Source: Micromonosporaceae bacterium
GTDB lineage: Bacteria > Actinomycetota > Actinomycetes > Mycobacteriales > Micromonosporaceae
Reading direction: 5' to 3'
Assembly: GCA_009377645.1 (NCBI GenBank)
Contig: WHTQ01000038.1
Coordinates: 1-38,869 of the forward strand
DNA length: 38,869 bases
Shown: piece after piece, positions 25,962 through 33,575 of the stretch
Layout of the letters: each line of letters starts with the position of its first letter
How positions within the stretch are numbered: position 1 is the first letter of the stretch
Position numbers and translations under genes: made by a program
The notes under the pieces: model-generated
What the model saw: the letters and a program-made list of their open reading frames with translations, nothing else
What the model was told of the DNA's origin: nothing
Database searches by the model: none

Positions 25962-27148
25962 GATCTCGGATTATACGAGATCGTATCGTCTCCCGCAACC
26001 GGGCCGTCCACCAGCTCGGTCGCCTGCGGTTGCCGGGCGGCCAGCTCCACCTGCGGCGGGGTGGGCAGCTGGTCGTCGGAGACCCCCAGCTCGGCCAGCT
26101 TCCGGGCACTGACCAGCACCCGTGCCTCCAGCGAGCCGACCGCCTTGTTGTACGCGGTCACGGCGGCCCCGAGCGCCCCGCCCAGCTTGGACACGTGGTC
26201 GCCGAGCGTGCTCAGCCGCCCGTACAGCTCCTTGGCGAGGGTGTGGACGGTGGCCGCGTTGCGGGCCAGTGCCTCCTGGCGCCACGCATACGCCACCGTG
26301 CGCAGCAGCGCGACCAGCGTCGCCGGGGTGGCCAGCACCACGTTGCGGGCGAACGCGTGCTCCAGCAGCGTCGGGTCGCGCTGCAGCGCCGCGTCCAGGA
26401 ACGGGTCGGCCGGCATGAACAGCACCACGAACTCGGGCGCCTGCGCGAACGCGGCCCAGTAGTTCTTCGCCGCCAGCGCGTCCACGTGCCGGCGCAGGTG
26501 GGCCGCGTGCGCCTCCAGCTGCCGGTCCCGGCCCGGCTCGTCCCGCGCCTCCATCGCCGCCAGGTAGGCCTCGAACGGGGCCTTCGCGTCCACCACCACG
26601 CTCCGGCCGCCCTGCAGCCGGACCACCAGGTCCGGCCGCACCACCTGACCGTCCACATCGCTGGTCACCTGCTCGGAGAAGTCGCAGTGCTCCAGCATCC
26701 CGGCCGCCTCCACGATCCGGCGCAGCTGGTGCTCCCCCCACCGGCCCCGCACCTGCGGTGCCCGCAGCGCCGCCACCAGCTGTTTGGTCTCGTCGCGCAG
26801 CTCCCCGGAGACGGTGCGCAGCTCCGCGTACGCGTCGGTGCGCTCCCGCTCCAGCTCCGCCACCCGGGCCTCGTACCGCCGGAGGGTCTCATGCAACGGA
26901 GCCACCGCCCGCGAGACCGCCTCGTGCGACTCGGCAGTGGCCTCATAGGACAGTGCGCGCAGGGACTGCTCCAGCCGGGTCTCCCCCTCCCGGTTGGCGC
27001 GCACGGTCGCCCGCAGCTCGGCGAGCTGGGTCTGCGCCCGGGCCTGGGCGGCCAGCCAGCCCAGCCCGGCGCCGGCCAGCAGGCAGGTGACCACCACCGC
27101 CACCGTCGAGAGGTCCACACGGCGCAGCATGCCAGACCGGTACGACAC
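25958..27148 (-). CDS. rmuC: DNA recombination protein RmuC
   Basis: A 396-residue protein. An N-terminal membrane helix (STVAVVVTCLLAGAGLGWLAA) and a long coiled coil (about 40-125) are followed by the nuclease-like RmuC domain: RGRWGEHQLRRIVEAAGM, DLVVRLQGGRSVVVDAKAPF, KNYWAAFAQAPEFVVLFMP and NVVLATPATLVALLRTVA. RmuC limits inversions at short inverted repeats in E. coli. GTG 27148 is used; ATG 27130 (MLRRVDLSTV) is a good alternative. The last codons (DDTISYNPRS) contain the marR promoter and operator, and the stop overlaps marR by GTGA. Confidence 0.92.
   Translation of the reverse strand: MSYRSGMLRRVDLSTVAVVVTCLLAGAGLGWLAAQARAQTQLAELRATVRANREGETRLEQSLRALSYEATAESHEAVSRAVAPLHETLRRYEARVAELERERTDAYAELRTVSGELRDETKQLVAALRAPQVRGRWGEHQLRRIVEAAGMLEHCDFSEQVTSDVDGQVVRPDLVVRLQGGRSVVVDAKAPFEAYLAAMEARDEPGRDRQLEAHAAHLRRHVDALAAKNYWAAFAQAPEFVVLFMPADPFLDAALQRDPTLLEHAFARNVVLATPATLVALLRTVAYAWRQEALARNAATVHTLAKELYGRLSTLGDHVSKLGGALGAAVTAYNKAVGSLEARVLVSARKLAELGVSDDQLPTPPQVELAARQPQATELVDGPVAGDDTISYNPRS
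25960..25984 (-). promoter_or_regulatory. MarR operator: 9-bp inverted repeat
   Basis: ACGATCTCG (25960-25968) and CGAGATCGT (25976-25984) are perfect complements around a 7-nt spacer. The spacer holds six bases of the -10 box. The site also encodes the last residues of RmuC. Confidence 0.7.
25970..25975 (-). promoter_or_regulatory. Perfect -10 box of the marR promoter
   Basis: Minus-strand TATAAT, 8 nt before GTG 25961: a leaderless promoter within the operator. No strong -35 is visible. Confidence 0.65.
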
Positions 27149-27174
27149 GTGTACGGTGCGCCGCGCCGGTCGGA

Positions 27175-27180
27175 TAGCGT
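27175..27180 (+). promoter_or_regulatory. -10 box, leaderless promoter of the Gly-rich membrane protein
   Basis: TAGCGT, 6 nt before ATG 27187. Confidence 0.4.
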
Positions 27181-27186
27181 TACTCC

Positions 27187-27939
27187 ATGGAGCTGGTCTT
27201 TCTGATTCTGGTGATCGCGGTCGCCGTCGGTGGTTTCTGGTGGTGGCAGAGGGAGAGCGCGGCCCGCCGGCAGCGGCGGCTCGCGGATGCCGAGGCCGAG
27301 TCCCGGCGGTGGTATGAGCGGCTCGGTGGCCAGGTGCTGAACCTGAGCGGGACCGAGCCGGCGGTGCGGCAGGCGCTGGCCGACGCCGGGGAGCGCTACA
27401 ACGCGGCCGGCTCGCAGCTGGAGCAGGCCCGCACCGCGTACCAGTTCCAGCTCGCCCGGGAGACCGCCCTGGAAGGGCTGCTGTACGCGCGGGCGGCGCG
27501 GGTCGCGCTCGGGATGGACCCGGGTCCGGAGCTGCCGCCGCTGGCCGCCGCCCGGGGTGCCGGCCAGCTCACCGAGGCGCGCGAGGCGCAGGTGGAGGGG
27601 CAGACCTTCCGGGCCGGCCCGGAGCCGGGCGACGACACGCCCTACTACTACCCGGGTGGCCGGGTGCAGGGGCGGCCGGTGCCCGCCGGGTGGTATTCGC
27701 AGCCGATCTGGCGACCGGCGCTGGCCGGCGCGGCCGGCGCGCTCGGCGGCCTGCTGATCTTCAACGCGCTGTTCCCGCCGATGTACGGCGGCTTCGGCGC
27801 CGGCGCCGAGGGGGATGCCGGTGCGGGCGCCGACGCCGGTGGTGACGTCGGCGCCGCGGACACCGGTGGCGGCGACTTCGGGGGTGGCGACTTCGGCACG
27901 GACTTCGGGGGCTTCGGGGGTGGCGACTTCGGGATCTGA
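27187..27939 (+). CDS. Membrane protein with coiled coil and glycine-rich tail, function unknown
   Basis: A 250-residue protein. TM1 (VFLILVIAVAVGGFWWW) opens it, then an Ala/Glu/Arg-rich helical region (about 25-125) likely to be coiled coil. A PGDDTPYYYPGGRVQGRPVP turn leads to a second hydrophobic segment (ALAGAAGALGGLLIFNALF). The tail is Gly/Asp-rich with GGGDFGGGDFG repeats ending in GGFGGGDFGI. Such tails occur on several actinobacterial and TPM-domain membrane proteins, but no TPM domain is present. I do not recognise the family. Divergent from rmuC with a 38-bp gap. Confidence 0.75.
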   Translation: MELVFLILVIAVAVGGFWWWQRESAARRQRRLADAEAESRRWYERLGGQVLNLSGTEPAVRQALADAGERYNAAGSQLEQARTAYQFQLARETALEGLLYARAARVALGMDPGPELPPLAAARGAGQLTEAREAQVEGQTFRAGPEPGDDTPYYYPGGRVQGRPVPAGWYSQPIWRPALAGAAGALGGLLIFNALFPPMYGGFGAGAEGDAGAGADAGGDVGAADTGGGDFGGGDFGTDFGGFGGGDFGI

Positions 27940-27967
27940 GGCCGCGCGGTGCGGTGGGCTCAGCGCG

Positions 27968-28447
27968 CTACCGCCGCTCGTGGTCGAGCAGCCAGCGCTT
28001 GACCTCGACCCCCCAGCGGTAGCCGCCGAGCCCGCCGTCGGTGCGCACCACCCGGTGGCAGGGCACGAACAGCGCGGCCGCGTTGCGGGCGCACGCGTTC
28101 GCCGCGGCCCGGACCGCCCGGGGCCGCCCGGCCCGGACCGCCAGCTCGGTGTAGGTCAGCGGCTCGCCGGCCTTCGACTCGCGCAACGCCTGCCAGGCGG
28201 TGGCGAGGAACCCGTTGCCCGGTTGCTGGACCGGGACCTCGTCGATCGCGGCCAGGTCACCGTCCAGATAGGCCCGGACCGTCTCGGAGACGGCGCCGAG
28301 ATCCGGCCGGACCCGGACCGTCTCGGGCTGGCCGGCCGGCAGCAGCTCGGACAGGTCGGCGGTGAAGCCGGCTGCGCGGACCGCGCCGTCCTCAGTGGCC
28401 ACGATGGTCAGTGGCCCGGCCGGCGTCAGGATGGTCGTGCTGTTCAT
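27968..28447 (-). CDS. Methylated-DNA--protein-cysteine methyltransferase
   Basis: A 159-residue suicide repair protein that removes alkyl groups from O6 of guanine onto its own cysteine. The active-site Cys130 is in LFVPCHRVVRTDG; GGYRWGVEVKRWLLDHE follows as the family's C-terminal signature. TYTELAVRAGRPRAVRAAANA is the helix-turn-helix with the arginine finger. The start is ATG 28447 with GGAGG 5 nt upstream, overlapping the ada-alkA stop (ATGA). It is therefore the second gene of an alkylation-repair operon. In mycobacteria a comparable pair is called adaA-alkA/adaB. Confidence 0.94.
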   Translation of the reverse strand: MNSTTILTPAGPLTIVATEDGAVRAAGFTADLSELLPAGQPETVRVRPDLGAVSETVRAYLDGDLAAIDEVPVQQPGNGFLATAWQALRESKAGEPLTYTELAVRAGRPRAVRAAANACARNAAALFVPCHRVVRTDGGLGGYRWGVEVKRWLLDHERR

Positions 28448-29898
28448 GCGTACCTCCACAGTCTGATCAGGGCGTACGAGCGCCAGGGCGCCCAGTGCTT
28501 GTCGGCGTGGGTGGCCAGCGTGGCCGGGTCGTCGGGGAGTCCGAGCGCGGCTGCACCGCGCCGGACGCCGAGGTCGGTGGGCAGGAACGCGTCCGGCTCG
28601 CCGAGCGCCCGCAGCGCGATGTAGTCGGCCGTCCAGTCCCCGATCCCCTTGATCTGCCGGAGCCGGGCGGCCACCTCCGTCCGGTCGGCCCCGGGGTCGA
28701 GGTCGAGCGTGCCGCCGGCGACTGCGCCGGCCAGCTCGCGGATGGTCTGGCGGCGCCGGCCCGGCATCGCGAACGCGGTCTCCGGCAGCTCCAGCACCTC
28801 CTCCGGACCCGGAAACGGCACCAACGGCTCGGACTCGTCCGGCGGCTGGGTGATCATCCGGGCGAGCACCGTCCGGGCGCCGGCCACCGAGACCTGCTGG
28901 CCGACCACCGCCCGGACCGCGATCTCGAACCCGTCGACCGCCCGCGGCACCCGTACCCCCGGGTCATCGGCCACGCCGGGCGCCAGCGCCGGGTCGGCGG
29001 CCAGCGCCGCGTCCACCGCCACCGGGTCGGCGTCCAGGTCGAGCAGCCGCCGGCAGCGGGCCACCGCAGGGGCCAGGTCGCGGACGTCGCTCAGCTGCAG
29101 CCGGGCCCGGATCTGCCCGTCCGCCGGGACCAGCGCCACCGTCGCCGGGCCGTGCGGCAGCCGCAGCGCCCGCCGGTAGGTGTCACCGTCGCGCGCCTCC
29201 ACCCCCGGGACCGCCCGGGTTCCGAGGAAGCCGAGCAGCGCCGCCGCGTGCAGCGGCGGCCGGTACGCGAGCCGGAGCGCGATCGTCTCGCCGGCGGGCC
29301 CGGCGGCCCCGGCGAGCCCAGCCGCCCCGGTCGACCGGGCGGATCCGCGGCGCAGGGCCGACGGGGCCACCCCGTACACCTGCCGGACCGTGTCGTTGAA
29401 CTGGCGGACGCTGCCGAACCCGGCCGCGAACGCGATCTCGGCCAGTCCCAGGCCGGTCGTCTCGATCAGCACCCGGGCCGCCTGTGCCCGCTGTGCCCGA
29501 GCCAGCGCCAGTGGCCCGGCGCCGACCTCGGCGGTGAGCATCCGATGCAGGTGCCGCTCGGTGTAGCCGAGCCGGCGGGCCAGCCCCGGCACCCCGTCCC
29601 GGTCCACCACGCCGTCCGCGATCAGCCGCATCGCCCGGGCGGCCACGTCGGCGCGGGTGTCCCACTCCGGCGAGCCGGGCACCGTGTCCGGCCGGCACCG
29701 CCGGCAGGCCCGGAACCCGCCGCTCTGGGCAGCCGCCGCCGACGGGTAGAACCGAACATTTCGCCGCAGCGGGGTGCGGGCCGGGCAGGACGACCGGCAG
29801 TAGATGCCGGTCGAGGTGACGGCGGTGTAGAACCACCCGTCGAACCGGCTGTCCCGGCTGTCGACGGCCCGGTAACACCACTCGAAGTCCAGCTGCAT
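28444..29898 (-). CDS. AdaA-AlkA fusion: methyl-sensing regulator and 3-methyladenine glycosylase
   Basis: A 484-residue three-part protein. Residues 1-75: zinc domain with C34 and C38 (GIYCRSSCPAR) and C65 and C68 (FRACRRCRPD); C34 corresponds to the methyl-accepting cysteine of Ada, which becomes an activator after taking a methyl group from phosphotriesters. Residues ~85-185: AraC helix-turn-helix (LARRLGYTERHLHRML; FAAGFGSVRQFNDTVRQVYG). Residues ~205-484: AlkA glycosylase with HhH motif KGIGDWTADYIALRALGEPD and catalytic Asp at about 442 (FLPTD). It likely activates its own operon with the MGMT gene. Divergent from ychF with ~100 bp between. Confidence 0.95.
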   Translation of the reverse strand: MQLDFEWCYRAVDSRDSRFDGWFYTAVTSTGIYCRSSCPARTPLRRNVRFYPSAAAAQSGGFRACRRCRPDTVPGSPEWDTRADVAARAMRLIADGVVDRDGVPGLARRLGYTERHLHRMLTAEVGAGPLALARAQRAQAARVLIETTGLGLAEIAFAAGFGSVRQFNDTVRQVYGVAPSALRRGSARSTGAAGLAGAAGPAGETIALRLAYRPPLHAAALLGFLGTRAVPGVEARDGDTYRRALRLPHGPATVALVPADGQIRARLQLSDVRDLAPAVARCRRLLDLDADPVAVDAALAADPALAPGVADDPGVRVPRAVDGFEIAVRAVVGQQVSVAGARTVLARMITQPPDESEPLVPFPGPEEVLELPETAFAMPGRRRQTIRELAGAVAGGTLDLDPGADRTEVAARLRQIKGIGDWTADYIALRALGEPDAFLPTDLGVRRGAAALGLPDDPATLATHADKHWAPWRSYALIRLWRYA

Positions 29899-29985
29899 AC
29901 CCCGATCCTGCCCGCTTCCCGGCCCGGATGCTCGCGGGAATCGGACCTGGCGCCGGCCGCCAGGGTCTCCGGCGACGCCGGCTCG

Positions 29986-29991
29986 TAGACT
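29986..29991 (+). promoter_or_regulatory. -10 box, leaderless promoter of ychF
   Basis: TAGACT, 8 nt before ATG 30000. Confidence 0.45.
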
Positions 29992-29999
29992 TCGTCACC

Positions 30000-31088
30000 A
30001 TGGCCACGCTCACCATCGGGATCGTCGGGCTGCCCAACGTCGGCAAGAGCACGCTGTTCAACGCGCTGACCAAGGCGGGGGCGCTGGCGGCGAACTACCC
30101 GTTCGCGACGATCGAGCCGAACATCGGGGTGGTGGGGCTGCCGGACCACCGGCTGGCTGTGCTGGCCGAGCTGTTCGAGTCCCAGAACGTCATCCCGGCG
30201 CCGGTGACGTTCGTCGACATCGCCGGGCTGGTCCGGGGCGCCTCCCAGGGTCAGGGTCGGGGCAACGCATTCCTGGCCAACATCCGGGACGCGAACGCGG
30301 TCTGCCACGTGGTGCGGGCGTTCTCGGACCCGAACGTGGGGCACGTCGACGGCCGGGTCTCGCCGGCCGGCGACATCGAGACCATCAACACCGAGCTGAT
30401 CCTCGCCGACCTGCAGACCCTCGACAAGGCGCTGCCCCGGCTGGAGAAGGAGGCGAGGGCCCGCCGGGACCGGGCCGGCGCCGCCGCGGCGGCCGCCGGT
30501 GCGGCGAAGCTGCTGGACGCCGGCACCACCCTGTACGCGGGGGCGGAGGCCGCCGGCATCGACGTGACCGAGCTGCGGGAGCTGCACCTGCTGACCGGCA
30601 AGCCGTTCCTCTACGTCTTCAACGTGGATGAGGCGGCCCTGGCCGACCCCGGTTACCTGGACCAGCTCCGGGCGCTGGTGGCGCCGGCCGAGGCGGTGTT
30701 CATGGACGCGAACGTCGAGTCGGAGCTCACCGACCTGCCCGAGTCGGAGGCCCGGGAGCTGCTGGCCTCGATCGGCCAGCCGGAGCCGGGGTTGCACCAG
30801 CTGGTCCGGGTCGGCTTCCGGACGCTGGGACTGCAGACCTTCCTGACCGCCGGTCCGAAGGAGGCGCGGGCCTGGACGATCCGGGCCGGCGCCACCGCTC
30901 CCGAGGCGGCCGGCGCGATCCACACCGACTTCCAGCGCGGCTTCATCAAGGCCGAGGTGGTCTCGTACGGCGACCTGGTCGCGGCCGGCTCGATGGCGGC
31001 GGCGAAGTCTGCCGGCAAGGTCCGGATCGAGGGCAAGGACTACGTCATGGCCGAGGGCGACGTGGTCGAGTTCAGGTTCAACGTCTAG
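30000..31088 (+). CDS. ychF: Redox-regulated ATPase YchF (OBG-type)
   Basis: A 362-residue P-loop NTPase of the Obg family that binds ribosomes and prefers ATP. G1 is [14 protein letters not shown] (about 10-23), G2 lies in [14 protein letters not shown], and G3 is [19 protein letters not shown]. The G4 position reads NVDE rather than NKxD, the change that allows ATP binding. A coiled-coil insertion (about 130-200) and a C-terminal TGS domain ([35 protein letters not shown]) complete it. ATG 30000 gives the conserved start [17 protein letters not shown]. Confidence 0.96.
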   Translation: MATLTIGIVGLPNVGKSTLFNALTKAGALAANYPFATIEPNIGVVGLPDHRLAVLAELFESQNVIPAPVTFVDIAGLVRGASQGQGRGNAFLANIRDANAVCHVVRAFSDPNVGHVDGRVSPAGDIETINTELILADLQTLDKALPRLEKEARARRDRAGAAAAAAGAAKLLDAGTTLYAGAEAAGIDVTELRELHLLTGKPFLYVFNVDEAALADPGYLDQLRALVAPAEAVFMDANVESELTDLPESEARELLASIGQPEPGLHQLVRVGFRTLGLQTFLTAGPKEARAWTIRAGATAPEAAGAIHTDFQRGFIKAEVVSYGDLVAAGSMAAAKSAGKVRIEGKDYVMAEGDVVEFRFNV

Positions 31089-31135
31089 CGTTCGCAGACG
31101 CCCGGAGCTGCCGCCGCGGCGGATGTGGGCTGCGA

Positions 31136-31157
31136 CAGGGGCACCCACGCCCCCCTG
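31136..31157. terminator. Possible bidirectional terminator between ychF and the hydrolase
   Basis: CAGGGG (31136-31141) pairs with CCCCTG (31152-31157) around a 10-nt loop in the 73-bp convergent gap. There is no U-tract, as is common in GC-rich genomes. Confidence 0.4.
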
Positions 31158-31161
31158 CCCG

Positions 31162-31866
31162 TCAGAGGGCTGCGAGGATGTGCTGCGCAAGCTCGTCGGG
31201 CTTGCTGAACTGTGGCCAGTGACCGGTCGGAAGCTCGTCGATCTCCAGGTTGCGGATCCGGAGGACCTCGGCGAAGTATGGCACCTGGTTCTTGATGGCC
31301 TCGTCGATCTCCTCGCGCGAGAAGGTCGACGAGATCATGGTCATCGGGACGTCGAACCGGGCGGGATTACTGATCGAGAGCGGATCGTTGGCGACTCCCC
31401 ACGGCTCGGGAATCGCCCTGGCTCGGATGTCGGCGAGCATCTCGTCGGTCAGGTCGCGCAGGTCGCGGTCATCGCCACCCGCGCGGAAGAAGTCCCACGG
31501 CGGAAGCGGGATCTCGACGCCGTCGCCCGGAATGGATGGGTTGACCGCCGCGCCGTCCGGCATCGGCCCGCTGTCGACGAAGATGACCCGCCGCACGCGC
31601 TCGGGGCGCTGATCGGTCGCACCGTAGACGACGTTGCCGCCCCCGCTGTGACCGACCAGGACGACGTCCCCGTCGGTCTGATCGATGACGTCGACCAGCG
31701 CGGCGACCGTGTCGGCCATGCCGATGCCCGTCCGGTCAGTCTCGACCGAGTCGAGCCCGGGGCGGGTGATCGGATTAACGTGATGGCCGGCGGCCCGGAG
31801 CGCGGGGGTGACTCTGTCCCACGACCATGCGCCGAGCCAGAGACCGGGTACGAGGATCAGATTCAT
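31162..31866 (-). CDS. Alpha/beta-fold hydrolase
   Basis: A 234-residue hydrolase. LILVPGLWLGAWSWDRV carries the oxyanion-hole region, DVVLVGHSGGGNVVYGA the nucleophile elbow with Ser, and LPTGHWPQFSKPDELAQHIL the catalytic His. The likely acid lies in the strand around VPMTMISSTFSREEID or RVIFVDSGPMP. It resembles the EstC/salicylate-esterase-like branch of the superfamily, but the substrate cannot be read. TAGTCT ends 6 nt before ATG 31866, suggesting a leaderless mRNA. It stands alone. Confidence 0.88.
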   Translation of the reverse strand: MNLILVPGLWLGAWSWDRVTPALRAAGHHVNPITRPGLDSVETDRTGIGMADTVAALVDVIDQTDGDVVLVGHSGGGNVVYGATDQRPERVRRVIFVDSGPMPDGAAVNPSIPGDGVEIPLPPWDFFRAGGDDRDLRDLTDEMLADIRARAIPEPWGVANDPLSISNPARFDVPMTMISSTFSREEIDEAIKNQVPYFAEVLRIRNLEIDELPTGHWPQFSKPDELAQHILAAL

Positions 31867-31872
31867 ACGGCG

Positions 31873-31878
31873 AGACTA
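31873..31878 (-). promoter_or_regulatory. -10 box, leaderless promoter of the hydrolase gene
   Basis: Minus-strand TAGTCT, 6 nt before ATG 31866. Confidence 0.45.
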
Positions 31879-31922
31879 ACGTCGGGCACCGACCGGCGCG
31901 GCCAACACCGGGTCGTGGCCGG

Positions 31923-32249
31923 TCAGAGGCCGCCGGTGATGGTGCGGTAGGCGTCCTCAATCCGGGCGGCCATGGTCACCTCGCCCGCGGTCAGCTCGGC
32001 CCCGTCCGGCGTACTCAGCCGGATCCGGGTCTCGCCCTCGCTGCGGCGGATCTCCGGCTGGAGCTGCAGCGCGTCGGCCGCCACCTTGATCCGTTCGGTG
32101 AGCGCGGCGTGCTGGGTCTCGTCGAGGGGGAGCGTGCGCGTGATCTCCTGGTCGCTCCGGGTCCAGCCGGCCAGCAGGGTCAGAGCATCGGCCAGGTAGT
32201 CGCCCCGCCGGTAGTCGCCTGGTCGCGAAGCGCCGCGAGATGCGCGCAT
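31923..32249 (-). CDS. 4a-hydroxytetrahydrobiopterin-dehydratase-like protein without catalytic histidines
   Basis: A 108-residue protein. The C-terminal ~80 residues follow the pterin-4a-carbinolamine dehydratase plan: LAGWTRSDQEITRTLPL, an amphipathic helix, then ADALQLQPEIRRSEGETRI, LSTPDGAELTAGEV and a last helix MAARIEDAYRTI. True enzymes have HHPD in the position of LQPE and TH in the position of STPD; both are lost here. The fold is likely kept but dehydratase activity is doubtful. ATG 32249 is preceded by GGGAGGG with ~6 nt spacing. Confidence 0.72.
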   Translation of the reverse strand: MRASRGASRPGDYRRGDYLADALTLLAGWTRSDQEITRTLPLDETQHAALTERIKVAADALQLQPEIRRSEGETRIRLSTPDGAELTAGEVTMAARIEDAYRTITGGL

Positions 32250-32567
32250 CGTATCCCTCCCTCGGCGTCGTTGCTGGCTTGTGGCCGAGTCGTCGCCAAT
32301 TTGTCACCAACGGTGCCTTCAGTCTGACGCTGCCAGGGCGATGTGTCCACGGCCACATTTCTGGCTTCTGGGAACCATTGCGACAGGGAGGATGACCGAT
32401 CCGTCAAGATGACCGGCACGCTCGGTGGCGGGGTCCGCTGAACGGGCCAGTCAGACCCCACGAGTCACAGCGCGCAGAGCCGCCACACCGGGCGGTCGAT
32501 CATCGAGCTACGGCACGGCACGCCGGGGGACACGCGCAGGAAACTCCATGATCAACGCGCGCGTCGG
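32250..32567. other. Non-coding interval with repeat copy 3 at its right end
   Basis: 318 bp upstream of the pterin-dehydratase-like gene and downstream of sdhB. Base composition is visibly lower in G+C near 32270-32400. No convincing reading frame, tRNA or transposase remnant is recognised; only the repeat at 32498-32556 can be identified. Confidence 0.5.
32498..32556. repeat. Intergenic inverted repeat, copy 3
   Basis: GATCATCGAG (32498-32507) pairs with CTCCATGATC (32544-32553) with one mismatch. The intervening CGCCGGGGGACACGCGCAGG and the following AAACTCCATGATCAACG match copy 2 closely. It ends about 12 bp after the sdhB stop (minus strand). Confidence 0.75.
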
Positions 32568-33575
32568 TTAGACGGAGTCGGGGTGGACGTAGCGCAGGTC
32601 CTCGGCGGGGACCGGGAAGCTGACGTCGTCGCCGAACGGCGAGGCGGCGCCGGCCCGGTCGAGCAGGGTCTCGGACAGGGGGAGCTTGCCGTCCGGGCCG
32701 ACCGGGGCGGCTTGCGGCGGCGGGACCTCGAGGGCTTGCTCGAAGGCGCCGGCGAGCGGGGCGGGCGTCCAGTGGCCGGAGCCGGTCGGTGTGGCTGCTG
32801 TGGAGCTGACGTACTGCTCTACCATCTGGTCCCTCCGGAGAATCCTGCGGCCGAGCCAGACCAGCGGGTCATACCGCCGGTCCGCCACCCGCTCCTTCAT
32901 CGGAATGATCGCGTTGTCGGTGATTCTAATGTGTTCGGGGCACACTTCGGTGCAGCACTTGGTGATGTTGCAGTACCCAATGCCTTGCTCCCGAGCGGCG
33001 TGCGCGGCCCGGTCGGTCCGGTCGTCCAGCGGGTGCATGGAAAGCTCCGCGGCCCGGATGAACAGCCGCGGGCCGGCGAAGGCCGGCTTGTTCTCGTCGT
33101 GGTCACGGACCACGTGACAGACCGTCTGGCACAGGAAGCACTCGATGCACTTGCGGAACTCCTGTGAGCGTTGGACGTCCCGCTGCTGCATCCGGTATTG
33201 GCCGGGAGCCAGCTCGGGCGGGGGAGCGAAGGCTGGGGTCTCGCGGGCCTTGGTGTAGTTGTACGAGACGTCGGTGACCAGGTCGCGGATCACCGGGAAG
33301 CTGCGCAGCGGGGTCACGGTGACGGTCGCGTCCGGCTCGAAGGTGGACATCCTGGTCATGCAGGCCAGCCTCGGGCGCCCGTTGATCTCGACCGAGCAGG
33401 AGCCGCACTTGCCGGCCTTGCAGTTCCACCGGCAGGCCAGGTCCGGGGCCTGGGTCGCCTGCAGCCGGTGGATCACGTCCAGGACGACCTCGCCCTCGTT
33501 GACTTCGACCTGGTAGTCCGCGAGCCCGCCGTCGTGGACGTCGCCTCGCCAGATCTGGAAGGTCCTAGTGTGCAT
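32568..33575 (-). CDS. sdhB: Succinate dehydrogenase (Sdh1-type) iron-sulfur subunit
   Basis: A 335-residue electron-transfer subunit. The N-terminal ferredoxin fold binds [2Fe-2S] through C52, C57, C60 and C72 (WNCKAGKCGSCSVEING; RLACMTRM). The C-terminal domain has CIECFLCQTVC and CNITKCCTEVCP for [4Fe-4S] and [3Fe-4S] centres. A ~65-residue Pro/Ala extension at the C-terminus is longer than in E. coli SdhB. ATG 33575 overlaps the sdhA stop by 11 bp. It is the last gene of sdhC-sdhA-sdhB and is followed by repeat copy 3. Confidence 0.95.
   Translation of the reverse strand: MHTRTFQIWRGDVHDGGLADYQVEVNEGEVVLDVIHRLQATQAPDLACRWNCKAGKCGSCSVEINGRPRLACMTRMSTFEPDATVTVTPLRSFPVIRDLVTDVSYNYTKARETPAFAPPPELAPGQYRMQQRDVQRSQEFRKCIECFLCQTVCHVVRDHDENKPAFAGPRLFIRAAELSMHPLDDRTDRAAHAAREQGIGYCNITKCCTEVCPEHIRITDNAIIPMKERVADRRYDPLVWLGRRILRRDQMVEQYVSSTAATPTGSGHWTPAPLAGAFEQALEVPPPQAAPVGPDGKLPLSETLLDRAGAASPFGDDVSFPVPAEDLRYVHPDSV

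Noticed and set aside
32180-32461. A 93-residue minus-strand open frame upstream of the pterin-dehydratase-like gene
   Set aside because: No ribosome-binding site, no domain, out of frame with the real gene and overlapping its start.
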